Position numbers and translations under genes: made by a program. Positions 11,242 to 22,600 of a DNA stretch of 64,000 nt are shown in pieces (within the stretch, counting starts at the first letter, position 1; each line of letters begins with the position of its first letter). Source of the stretch: Polytrichum commune (taxonomy: Eukaryota > Streptophyta > Polytrichopsida > Polytrichales > Polytrichaceae); assembly GCA_950295325.1 (NCBI GenBank), contig OX485807.1, forward strand, positions 47,768,440 to 47,832,439, read 5' to 3'. The notes under the pieces were generated by a model. It made no database searches, was not told the DNA's origin, and saw only the letters and a program-made list of their open reading frames with translations.

Positions 11242-11397
11242 AAGGCTTAGCCCGCCCCTTGACTAAAATGGCAGTTGGGCCGAAGGCTTAGCCAACCCCT
11301 GGACTAAACGGCAACTGGGCTGAAGGCTTAGCCAACCCCTAGACGAGACTGCAGCTGGGTTGAAGGCTTAGCCAGCCACCGGACTGGGGTTGAGCAG
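11242..11397. repeat. 40-bp minisatellite, about four units
   Basis: AAGGCTTAGCC recurs at 11242, 11283, 11323 and 11363, spacing 40-41 bp. Units continue with AACCCCTGGACTAAACGGCA-type sequence and end in CTGGG(C/T)TG. The middle units are the most alike. Confidence 0.85.
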
Positions 11398-12387
11398 TCC
11401 CGGTCACTGCAGCCGATTGTTGGGTAGCAACCACAATAAGGAGTGGGAGCCATTTGAACTAGGGCTTAGGTAGGAGCTGGGTTATGAGTTAAGGGGGGTA
11501 GCTAGGTAGAATTTAGGAAGTTAGCGGGGTTAGCATTGGAGTTACAATTAGGAACCCCTTAAGTTGGAGGTTGTTGACGTTAGGGAGTGAACTTGTGAGT
11601 GAATTTAGAAATGACTTGCAATAGAGGAATGCTAAGATAGTCATAAGAGAGAGAAGTGTTTTTTTAACACTTGTATCCTTATCATGGAATGAATTGATGT
11701 GCTAAAATTGATGTAAAGCACCAGGGTGAGTTGTGTGGTTCCCCACAAAGAGGACGGCCTTGGGTGACGATTGCGGATCAAGGTATTAGAAATTTAATTG
11801 TCACATGGAGTCGACAAGCCATAGCCTCATGGAGGCTAAGATCACTAATGAGAAGGTCTTGGCTAATGTCAAGGTCTCAAGAGGGATATCACTAAGGGCA
11901 TGTGTAGCCAAGCCGCGGGGTGGACCCTTGAGAAGGCCAATGCTCTACCTATTCAAGAGGCTAACATCAATAAAACATCATGATTCTAAGTAAGTTGGGA
12001 GTTCATTGAAATGGGAGTTACATTCCATGTTACCGCGAGTTTTGGTATGACACATGTGATTCTCAAAACCACCACCCGGACTAGGACGCTTAAGGGTGGT
12101 GGGTTTGGCCTCACAACAGGGTATAGTTAAAATCTAACTCATTACTACTTTAAAACTTTTAATGCCAAATGCATGGTAATGTTGACAAGGCCCAACTCAA
12201 AGAGATGCCCTAGCCAAGTTCCTACCATCTTCAACTAATCCAACTGTTGGTGCAATTTACTCATTTTTTCAATAATGTCCTGGCTTAAGAGGTAATTTAG
12301 CAAAAAAATAAAAACCTCTGGAATCTACAATAAAAAATCAGTTTCACCTTCCCCTCACCTGGTTTGTCCTCCCCCTCATAACATTAT
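11398..12387. other. Intergenic stretch, no gene seen
   Basis: No domain-bearing reading frame; the frame at 11805-11993 has no support. Confidence 0.4.
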
Positions 12388-12520
12388 TTAGATCCATAAC
12401 AATGTTATGTGGGACTAACATTATCCAACGGAATATTCCCATATATTCCCATACTCGGTATGACTGCGGGAATTTTCCGTGGAATAAAGCTAGTCCCACA
12501 TAACATTGTTATGGATGTAA
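12388..12520. mobile_element. Fold-back MITE family C
   Basis: GATCCATAACAATGTTATGT then GGGACTA on the left is inverted on the right (TAGTCCCACATAACATTGTT, ATGGAT). The arms are about 27 bp and the whole is about 130 bp. TTA/TAA flank the arms. A partial copy lies at 6078-6146. Confidence 0.75.
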
Positions 12521-12819
12521 ATGCTATTATGCTTAGTAGGTGTTGTGAACATTCACCCCTCCATAGGTGCACATATGAGTGTACTTATCCCCGTTATGGC
12601 AACTACAGATAATTCTATCTGGAACTTCATCTTTTTAAAGCTCACGTAATGGCCTTCAAAGTGTGCAGCCTGTAGCAGCAGCCATGATTCCATTAGATTT
12701 TGGGGCCAGGTGTGAAGATATCTGGGTACAGTAAATCATTCTAACTTAACATCATTCCAGTATAATTTACTCTTAAACATGAAACATGCTACATTAGAAC
12801 AAAACTTTAAGATGTATGA
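12521..12819. other. Intergenic stretch, no gene seen
   Basis: Nothing recognised. Confidence 0.4.
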
Positions 12820-13427
12820 GGGCCGCCGGTTTACACCATGGACCATGAGCCGGACCATGGAAGATGGCCTTTTCTTATGGTCCGACTTCATGGTCCAACT
12901 TCCATGGTCCGATTTCTCCAAAAAAAAAGATCAATTTACAAAGTCTTTGGGTCCATCACTAGGTGTAAACCGAATGTGGACCAAGAGGAATGACCATGCA
13001 CCGAAAGATGAATGTGTTGTTTTTTTTTAACATATGTTCAAAAAGGGTAATTTTGAAAAGAAAAACATCCAAAAAAAATAAAGTCTAACCATTCTCTTGT
13101 CTTCTCTTGTCTTCATCTTCTCTTCCCCCAATTTTTTTTATTTAAAAAAATAATTCAAAAATTGTTATAATAACGTTTCTATGCCATGGTCACCTGCCTT
13201 TTTCCACCATAATACCTTTTTTGCCTCTCCCACCACGAAATCCGTTGGACCATGTCAGTGGATAATGTAAGCCTTAAAATATGTCTTTTGGGGACCTTGA
13301 GCTTCATGGTCACTTTGACATATTTTCGTTGGTGTAAACTGAAGTGGTCCCATGACGACTTCAACAACCAATCCCAGATTTTACAAGGCCTTGGGACAAC
13401 TTCATGGTCCATGATGTAAACAACTCC
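12820..13427 (+). mobile_element. MITE family B, copy B4 (long subfamily)
   Basis: About 608 bp. The left end is GGGCCGCCGGTTTACACCAT and the right end ..CATGATGTAAACAACTCC. The target duplication is not preserved. The interior agrees with B1, including the AT-rich middle missing from B2, so B2 looks like an internal-deletion derivative. Confidence 0.8.
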
Positions 13428-14612
13428 TTAGAATCCCATCTTTTGTGTTGAACTTGTGAACAAGACTTTTGATAGAACCCATAACATTACACAACTTCTT
13501 GGTTGTGTTTCTATGGGACCATGTATCATATGAACATAGTTATATTTTAATTTTGGGATACCCCATTTAAGGGGAGCACTCGCGTTATGTCTTGTGAACT
13601 TTTCGACATGCAATTATAAATAATCATATAGTGAAAAAAATTCACAACCTCTTTCTTTGGAAAGAGACCATCATGTAATTGCTTAGTAATATTATGCCAT
13701 CAACTATCACAAGATAAAACTCGAGGCTTCAAATAGAACAATTGCCAAACTAACAATCTTCAAAAGCGGGCCTAACATCTTTTGTGTTGAATCTTGTGTT
13801 GGATATCACAAATTCATACAAGTGAAGTGGTATTCACACATAAATATTGAGCTAGGTGCCAATAATAGGACCACATTATAACACATACATGACAAAGTAA
13901 TGTCATATATATTTTGATAACGGTGATTCGACGTTGTTCTAAATCCAATAAAAAAAAAACATGTTCAAGGCGACATTGACTTGACAGTGGCCACGAGCTC
14001 CCAATAACTCCACGACATTATGTTGTTGTTGGGGATTTCATTGTAACATGTATAAGTGCCTATCACTGACACTTTGAACCCTACAATTCCTCACCTAATT
14101 TGATTCCATTTAGGTTGTAGAATCCCTAATTGTAGGATTCATTTTTCCATGGTACAACCTTCAAATGACTTTCAAGGGCCTTTGTCATGTTCATGGTCAT
14201 GGCTCTTGGCCATAGTGTAAAGTAGCCCTTAGTGTTGGTTCAAGTAAAATTGGTCATGGTAAAGATAAGCACTTGAATGCAGCCATGGCTAAATGTCTTG
14301 CTATTTGAGTTGGACCCCCACAAAATCAAGTGATATAAAAAGACATAATAAAAAATGCCCTCATGTATGTTTGTGGTTGATTCATGCCGAAACAAACCTC
14401 GCTAGGCTAGTTTGGAGTTAACTATAAAAAAATTGGGAGTCTAATAAGCTTAGAAGGCATTTGTGTGTAAGATTATAAGAGATTAAGTTTCACCCTAGGT
14501 AGAATGGTATAGCCAAGCTCAAAGAAGAAGACATCTAGGAGACCTCCCCTTTGAGTGGCGTGTTGAGATTCTATATAATAATTTTTGAAACCCAACTAGT
14601 GTGGGTACAATA
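13428..14612. other. Intergenic stretch with one family A end remnant
   Basis: At about 14190-14228 the sequence GGTCATGGCTCTTGGCCATA..GTAAAGTAGCCC resembles a solitary right end of MITE family A. Otherwise nothing is recognised. Confidence 0.45.
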
Positions 14613-15406
14613 GTACACTAAAATAGTAGTGCCATATGGTATTTGATGTCATTGTGGTAAGTTTTCCTAATGACACTCTTATATACAAGTTACAAATATT
14701 GCATCCCAATTTTACAAGTATGGTATGTTATGCATCCTAACACTTGTGTAGTAAAATATTTTCATGGTTGATTCAAAAAAATTATTATAAAAAATCACTT
14801 AGTAAGTGGCAATCACTGCAACATTGTAGATCTATAATGCCCAATTTTTGTTATTAATAAAAAATGAAAAATAATGTTAGGCTTATAAATAGTATTGTAG
14901 CTTGCTTACAGCTTGGGCATAATATAATTAATTTTAAAGGTGCCTAAATTTATGGGAAATTCATTTCGTTGAGTGTCCAAAAAAAGATATAACATTGAAA
15001 GAGTGCCTAAAATCATAGTAATGCAAGTGACAATCACTAGAATCCAACAAAGTAGCATCAAATCGAAACAAAATTTGTTGCCAAGCAACAACATGACATA
15101 CAAGTAAAAGACAAACTTTAGGGGAAGGAATGTTAGTTGAGAGAAGTGTTTAGGATAATCCTAGCCGTCATAGATGAAATTAGGAAAACCATCCATGAAT
15201 TATAGAAATGACTTGGATGAATGTCTAACTTGTTTCAAATCACTTTTTGAATTTGCCCAATTTTAGAATATTATTTTACAGGTTGTCAAACTTACTTTCA
15301 CATTTTAGTTAATTATTAGGCAGAAAGGTGGCCAAGTGGCTAGAGAGCTATAGTTTTGAACAAGACAAATTGAATTGGTGACACTAAATGAAATATTTAG
15401 TGTAGT
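14613..15406. mobile_element. Family D element D1
   Basis: The left end is GTACACTAAAATAGTAGTGC and the right end GTGACACTAAATGAAATATT then TAGTGTAGT. The interior aligns with D2: CATATGGTATTT.ATGTCA, GATGACACT-like words, then AGTAAGTG.CAATCACTGCA and GTA.ATCTATAAT. The terminal repeat is nearly palindromic. No coding capacity; superfamily uncertain. Confidence 0.55.
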
Positions 15407-16177
15407 GCTTTATACAACAATCAATGTATTCAAAAATAGACTTTTAGCAAATTTTCCCATTTTGGATGAGTTGGTAAATTGGCGATTGTAGTTGGGGGTA
15501 AAACTCTTCTAGACCATGTAACTCAAATAGTAATTTACAACCGTACATTTAATAGTCGGAGCTTTGGCGATTCCAACCATTCTTAAAACTTTGAGAGTAG
15601 GACTTGGGAATGAAAATTCATTGTAAAAGCCTACGTTGTACACAATAATTGTACGTGGGCATGAGCGATTTTATCAAGCATCACGAATTCTACAAGTAGA
15701 TTACGAGATGTTTACATAATAGCATTATTATTATGTATTATCAACACTATTACCAATAATATATACATATAAATGTTTTGAACAAAATGGTGTGCGGATA
15801 TTATCATAGTGAAGGTGAAGTGTATGTAGAGGCTCTTGCACGAGCTCCATGTTGACCACCCAATAAGGCATGTTGCCGAGAATCTAGTTGAGTGCCCTCA
15901 AAAACATGCTTGTGTGGGAAGTACTACCATTCTATTTATGCACAAGTAGTAATAATAAGCTCTACATAATCGGTATAAAACTTTGAATACAGTACAACAA
16001 TTGATACATAATTAGCATCCACGTGAACCATTTTGATATCGAGCACCACACTTTTGGCAATGGCTCGCTCGATTTACGAGGTTTACGAATGCCTATGATC
16101 GAGTGGTTATGTTAAACTGAGGATCATTGTTACCATTCAATTGTCTTCAGAAATCATCAACACGTGTGATTTCTAAA
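15407..16177. other. Intergenic stretch, no gene seen
   Basis: AT-rich, no supported gene. Confidence 0.4.
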
Positions 16178-16441
16178 TACAGTAATCTCCCGCTTAAGTA
16201 CGCAATTTTTTTGACAAAAATAAGGGTTCATACTTTATTGTTTGAACATGTCATGCAAAGTCATTTGTCACGAATGCATGAATTATTTACCCTTGACATT
16301 CAATGTCAATTTGTTGGCTCTGTCTGTAGGAGAGAGATTATGCATCAACTTCTTCGTTTCAAGAGCAAATTTCCTAACCACTTTGCGTTCACACTTGGAC
16401 GTTACTTGTTCTTGTTATTTTTGGTCCACTTTATTTAATGT

Positions 16442-16442
<1 letters not shown>

Positions 16443-16492
<50 letters not shown>
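16443..16492. repeat. (CT)18(AT)7 compound microsatellite
   Basis: CT runs from 16443 to 16478 and passes directly into AT to 16492, inside the pogo-like element. Confidence 0.95.
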
Positions 16493-16493
<1 letters not shown>

Positions 16494-16735
16494 AATTGTT
16501 CCCTAAAATGCATTGAAAGAAATCTAGTTAACTATAGTTATTTCAGCAGTTCTTGATTATTCATTTTAAAAATTTCAAGTGATAAATGAGTAGCTTCAAT
16601 CCTTGACCCACATTTGAGAAGAAGGTGCCCAAAATCCAAGAGAGGTTTGGTATAGTGAATAACCATGGATTGGCATGAGCAAAGTGGACAACTACAATTG
16701 TAGTCTTTCATAGTAAAAAATAGAGCTTCGTGGTT

Positions 16736-17005
16736 CTACCATTTTCTTGTTAATCTTTTGTTGAAATGTCTCAAATTTTCGTTTGAGCATTGGAGCAAAG
16801 CAATTGATCGTCGATGTCGAGGACAAATGTTGTGCAGAGCTTCAAAGCCTTTGAAGTCGGTAGCACTTTCAAATTCAGCAAATGTCACGATAGGTTGGAT
16901 TTCATGATTGATAGGTGGTTCTTCTTCAATTCGCATCGTTTCTAGAACTAGAAAGGCATTGAAGACTTCAATATGGAACACTAGCGATATGAGTAAAATA
17001 GGCAC
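16736..17005 (-). pseudogene. Remnant of pogo-type transposase C-terminus
   Basis: An 89-codon frame within the pogo-like element reads ..EEEPPINHEIQPIVTF and then AEFESATDFKGFEALHNI, ending ..RHFNKRLTRKW. Acidic PPI..IQP segments and an ESA.DF..FE motif resemble what I recall of the tail of plant pogo/Tigger transposases. Helix-turn-helix and DDE regions are not found; the rest of the element is too short to hold them. The coding remnant is on the strand opposite to the CT repeat and is surely inactive. The assignment rests on element context as much as on the peptide. Confidence 0.45.
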
Positions 17006-17089
17006 CTACCAACCAAGTGCGCACCAACGGCTCCGGTTCAAAGTTCATACTTAAGCGGGAGATTATTGTATGTCTCTTACAAGACAATG

Positions 17090-17250
17090 TCCAAGGAAGA
17101 ATTATGGGCATAACCGGTTGATATCCTAGTGTTTCCAAGTCCAACAGGTTACACGTTGACATCTTTCAATTTTTCTTCACTAATTTGAGGTGTGTTCTCT
17201 AAATTGATTGGTATGTTTCTTGAAGTATTGAACTTCAAATGAGGGAATCT
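17090..17250 (+). mobile_element. Repeat family I, copy I2 (partial)
   Basis: Contains TATGGGCATAACCGGTTGAT, TCCTAGTGTTT.CAAGTCCAAC.GGTTACA.GTTGACATC and TTGAACTTCAA. It matches the reverse complement of 38554-38781 over about 150 bp. It lies directly beside the pogo-like element. Confidence 0.55.
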
Positions 17251-17555
17251 AAGACATGAGTGATTAGCGGTAACACACAAGCAACGAGCATCCACATGTG
17301 AGCGATGAAGTCAAATTAGATAAATATGTATGGTTTTATGGTCCACACTCTAAATTTGGCTCTAATTTATTGCATTTTTACGTGTGTAAAGTTACAAAGA
17401 TATGAAATAACAAGAGGATTGGGGGCCTATTACCATGGATACGTAAAAAACTTTGAGTCCATTGTTGATTTTTATTGAAATAATTCACACCAATACATGT
17501 CACTTATGGACATCATAAACAAGCGGTTGAACACATCATTTGGAGCATTAGTCAC
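17251..17555. other. Intergenic stretch, no gene seen
   Basis: Nothing recognised. Confidence 0.4.
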
Positions 17556-17558
17556 TCC

Positions 17559-19640
17559 CTACAACAACAACAAACACATTACCTCGTTATTGGTGAATGT
17601 TGGGGTGTAAATGAAGTTGTCATTGTCGTTGTCCATCTTGCACAAAAATCTAAACACATAATATAGATGTTTGCAATACACTCATTTCCTTCTCTTTGCC
17701 AAAGCATGAAAAGACGATTTTTGTGAAGTCTGGGCATGTGAAATGCAAAATTTTGCCAATTCTGACATGGTAGGAGCTATCCTCATTGGAGACAATGTTG
17801 GTCATCACTCCGAACCCGGGATGTGGAATGGCAGTGATGCCAACCACATAGTAACCCTCCACGAGTCAAACACTCCCCTGTTTGTTTTTTGTGAAATGTT
17901 GTGGGGTGTAGTTGGATTGTGATGCACTGCCATTGACAACCTAGAATTTGGGTGGGCATCCGGGTTCAGTAATACATGGAAATGAGACTGAGGGATTGGG
18001 AGTGTCACAAATGTTGAAAGCCTACATTGTGGCAAAATGATCTCCCTTTACTGCAATTGGTGTATTCGAGAGACAACACCTCTTTTTTTTGAGAGATTTG
18101 TACCTATCTTCATTGGCCATGTGCTAGGTTCTATAGGCTAGTCCACCACATACTTCTTGCTACCTGTCACGCAACGCTGATGTCGTTAGGGCAAAACCAA
18201 ACTCGTACTCAACATTGTTGATGGAGCAAAACTCCTTCAATCCTTTGTATGTTGGAGCAACAATGCCATACTTGCTAGTACCGACTTTGGCATTGTATAA
18301 AGTATTTGTATTGGCTTGCATTGCATTGCCCAACATATTCTAGATGAATTAAGGGGGCAATCTAGCATTGTGCCTTTGTGAACCAAGGCATTCTATCATT
18401 AAAATTGATGTGGTATGAGCTACACCATGCTCTACAAAACTCAAAGACTCATCTATGCATGTCCTTTTAGCATGACTATTAGGATGAGGAATTGAGTAAT
18501 TCACCTTTTCAAGTTGATGTGACTTATAATCGGCACTGGATGGCAAGTCTCGCTTCCATTTGGTGGACCCAAATGCTCCGAGCCTTCCAAGGCACAATTC
18601 ATAGTGTTAGGATCTTATGCCCCCCCCAAAAAAAGACGTCATTTGCACATGTGAGAATCTTGGGATGTATGTAGTTTGTTGCAACCTTTAGTTTCAAGGA
18701 TGTTGAATCATGGCTTGTACCAATAGATCCCCTTTTCAACCACAATATATAATTTGCAATTTTCATGAACACATAGATCAAATCGTCGGTTGTTGCTTTG
18801 TACATGCCAATCATCTTGTTGTGTACCGTCTCTACAAGGTTACATGTCGGCATCTTCATATGTTCATCTCTATTGTCATATCATGTGAACAACACACATG
18901 TATTGTATATTTCTTAGATTTATAAAATAGAATATAATTTAGTAATGAACTTACAATAAGCATATGACCACCCCATTGCTTGAAACAAAAGTGCCACAAT
19001 CCCAACCACTTGGAGAGACCAAAAATGCCTTCTTTTGTTGTAGCACCAAATAACAACCACCATGATCGAATCACATGATATCTAATTTTAGCTATGTCCT
19101 TTTTTGGGCATCCATGTAATCCTTGTATATTTCTTGTGCTAAAATTGTAATGATGGTTTGATATACTTATGGGTACCTTATCCAAGCTTGATGACCAATG
19201 GAAAAGGCATTTGTGTTCACGACCAACCATGGGTAAATTGGGGTTTCCAACCCCCAAAGATTTTATTCACCCCATTCCAATTTCCTTTGCATTGTCCATC
19301 ATATGCCTTTGAAGTTTACATCTAGCACTCCATTCTCTGCCATAATATCATTCAGGTTTACGTTAGCTAAAAATATGAATTATGCTGTCTGTACGTAGAG
19401 TGCATGTCACAAAATGCAATCAACAAGACCTTATAATACTTGTTGTCATACACATGGCATGCTAGGGTGGTCGAGTCCTTCAACTGTTTGACGTGGTCAA
19501 AAATTATCCACGAATTCTACATGTGCCCTTTGACCTACATACGCTTAACATGATCCACATCACTTCTTGGAAGGTCCAGCGACATTATGAAAACAAACAC
19601 TTTGTATTTGTACAAGCTCTAATATTAGCCATTAGGAAGT
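17559..19640 (-). pseudogene. Decayed SWIM-type (MULE-like) transposase gene
   Basis: Read on the minus strand, blocks appear in the expected order although frames change. About 19625-19410 gives MSLDLPRSDVDHVKRM and, further on, DSTTLACHVYDNKYYKVLL (the transposase core start). 19257-18957 gives KCLFHWSSSLDKV, then YHVIRSWWLLFGATTKEGI and WHFCFKQWGGHM. About 18850-18690 gives PTCNLVETVHNKM with the following TTDDLIYVFMKIANY. 17760-17559 gives a SWIM-like finger (FTCPDF ... CKHLYY at 17675-17658) and a tail FIYTPTFTNNEVM. A likely intron (GT at 18954, AG near 18870) separates two blocks. Stops and frameshifts show it is dead. The order TLACHVYD - LFHW - SWW - WGG - LVETVH - SWIM agrees with what I recall of transposase-derived plant proteins; the exact superfamily is inferred. 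The first SWIM cysteine appears replaced by Phe. No flanking inverted repeats were recognised. Confidence 0.6.
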
Positions 19641-22600
19641 AGGGGAACAATTGAGACACATTGGAATATGTGGTTGAGGCACTATTTGTATTGGCAGTAC
19701 GGGGTCAAATATTTACTTGAATTCAAATACAACTATTGTACATAGAATGGTTGAACGTGGACAAAATACGAGAATAACAACGCAACAAAAAATGCATATC
19801 GGTACTTTGTTTTGGAAGTATCTATTAAACAGAAGGACTTGAACAACATCATTATTACTAAGAATATTATTATAAGGGTGTGCATGACAACCCATAAACA
19901 CCAAAAAAACAAGAAAGAATCCAAATATCCTATAGCTATGAAGGTAACCATTGTCAAACAATAAAATAGGAAACAAACAATTGAAAAAAGAAATCAACAC
20001 ATAGCGAAGTTGCTGCATGTAAAGAAATGAAAGTCCATTGTCATATATGCCCCCCCCCCAAAAAAAAAAAGTAAAAAAATGGAGATACATCCCCAATCCT
20101 AGCCCTAAAGACATATGTACCGTAATTTATGATAGCAACATGGAGAAGTGGCAAACACCTATAGTGAAATGTCATAGACATCTCCACCGTTCCCATAGGT
20201 TGTCTTGCAAATGAAAGAAATCGAACATGCTACACCGTATAGAAGGCACATGAAGAAGAATCATCTATTTTTCTCTTCCATCAAACATTCAAATAGAACA
20301 AGAAAGAGAAAGAGATTGTGCAAAATCTTTAAATGCAACAATACACATCCAACATAAAACACAACTTTTCCAAGCGGATGGTAATTTAGAAAATGGACGC
20401 ACAACTAGTATGTTACGACCTAATATTTTTGGATTAGATGTCGGGGATTGAGTGAGCAACACAACCCAAGTCACATCAATATTTTAAGACTATGGAGATT
20501 CAAACACAATCAAGAAAGGTGTGCTCCCAAACATTATTTCACTCCCACCAAAGCCTCGCAAATAGTTGAAATAAAATGTGACATTCATCAATTATTATTG
20601 CTTGGGAACCACAAGCATCCCATTTGAAAATCAAACCTCCCTTGATTTAGTTATGGTTATGTAAAGTGCATGTCTTGTTTGTTTCTTGTTTGTATACATA
20701 GGTCCTCCCAATTGTGTTCACTATTGAATATAAAATTATTATTTTTATATGAAGATAAAGACAAAGTCCAATTTCTTTTAAACATGTGTCTTTATGATGT
20801 TTGCTCTTCAATCCTTATGAAACCACATACCAATCACATCTAGGGGTCCGATTGAGAAAAACAACCACTTCAAACCCATCTATTGTATCATCTTGAACCC
20901 AAAAAAATTAAAAATTAAAAATACACACACACACACATTAGTGAAAACAATGGTTTTGGAAACAAATTTCCACTAGTTCTCGTATTCTTTTCATTAACAA
21001 ACCACATTTCCACTATTATTATTATTATTATTAAAAGTTGTTGTGAATTGGGTTTTTGTGCATCGTAGTATTTGATTCCATTTGTTTGGTGTTGTAAAAT
21101 GAGGTTGATACTATGGAAGATTTTGAGTTGGCAAAGAAAAAGTTAGAGAAAATAAACTTTAATCCCATGATCTCCAACTTGCAGATGTGTCCTTTCTCTA
21201 CGTTTCGTTTGTCCATTCCTATATGTTGTTTGGAACCCTTACCATCTATGAGGACAATATTGGAGATTAATGTTCAATTAATTGGAGAAAGAGTTTGTTA
21301 GTGGATATAGGGAGGGGGATTGGATGTTGTGTGTTTCAATTGTCAATAACCTTGGAGTGAGCTTAATGGTGAAGTTGAAAAATTAGAGTCCACTTTGGCA
21401 ACATGTAAATGAAAATTTTGAGGAAACACTCTTAATCGATGAGAGTTTGATGATCTTGAAAGGAAAAATGTTTTGGGTGTGAGAAGGCAACCAAACCAAT
21501 ATCATGAGACTGAGATAGATTGGCACTTCGATCTTGACTGTATGGGTGCCAACACTATAAATTGGACAATTCATGATCCTTGCCTACTATTAACTTAAAA
21601 TGATTCAAAACTATACACTAACTTTGATTTTTTTTAAAGAAAATCATAGACATTCTAAAAACATACTGATCTACAAAGCCAAGCAATTTATGATGGAAAT
21701 AACAATTCCAAGAATAGTCTACATACTTTAGAAGATGGTGCAAGTGGTGTGCAAGTAGGTGATATTGAACAAGTAACTTGTCTAAAATTTGCTTTAAATA
21801 CGATAAAATTACATAAAATTGATGTTTTTCAACAAATTTTTGTGATGATGCCCTCAAGTAGATAACGAATTCAAAAAATATGATAAATAACCAACTTCAA
21901 AATATTTAAGTTCACAAAATCTACTTCCTAGACCATATTCAACCATTTGCTTTTAAAGCATCACTTAATGATAAGTTTTGAAGATCTCAACTTGAACTTC
22001 TACATTTGAGTATTTAAAACAACAATAGAGGTTATCACAAAAAAATAATCCAATTTAAACAACACTTTGCTACTACTTTTAGGCCGTCGACCCAAAAAAG
22101 TATGGTTTGATATACCAGAGCATCTTTTTTGGTCCACTTTACCATGCTTGCACTTGTGTATGCTTGGATCCAAACAGTACCACCAATGGTCTCCTTGATA
22201 CAATGAACAATGTTAACATGTTAGATTTCAAATCCTTTGATTTTGACTTGCATATGTTTGCATGTTGTGAATCATGTGTGTTTTGATTGCTTGTTTGCTT
22301 GAATGACATGTCTATGGAGAATAACCATATGAAGACAAATTTGGCACATAAGACCCATCTGATTCGCAATTTTGAAGTATTGAAGCTGCATGAATCTAAG
22401 ACTCTTCAACACTTGATGATTACGTAGCATGTGAAAAGAAGTGTCCAAAAAATACTTGGTACCTTCTTACCTTGTACATATTTGTGGGAGTCATACATAA
22501 GGTGAGAACACACCCTCTTTTATGTATGTGATATTCTATTGATATTCTATTGATTTTTAAGATTATTTTACATTCAAATTTTGTGTGGGCATTAGCATGA

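Larger units (their letters stand above)
16180..17068 (-). mobile_element. Pogo-like (Tc1/mariner) DNA transposon, deleted
   Basis: The ends CAGTAATCTCCCGCTTAAGT and, reading in from the right, CAATAATCTCCCGCTTAAGT match at 19 of 20 positions. Each is flanked by TA (16178-16179, 17069-17070), the Tc1/mariner/pogo hallmark. At 889 bp it is far shorter than an autonomous pogo element (2-3 kb). Only a C-terminal-looking coding remnant remains, on the minus strand. Confidence 0.8.

Noticed and set aside
11242-11397. CRISPR-like spaced repeats
   Set aside because: Units are contiguous 40-bp tandem repeats without unique spacers, in a plant nuclear context.
14613-15406. Family D as a CACTA (En/Spm) MITE
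   Set aside because: The ends contain CACTA, but the 3-bp flanks do not match in any copy here and the termini are palindromic; left unclassified.
17559-19640. SWIM transposase relic as the autonomous source of the element at 57510
   Set aside because: No terminal repeats resembling GGAGGACGTTAAGT occur around it; proximity alone is not evidence.
19713-20114. 133-codon minus-strand frame, hydrophobic
   Set aside because: Phe/Leu-rich composition follows from AT-rich DNA with A and C runs; no motif and no neighbouring exons.
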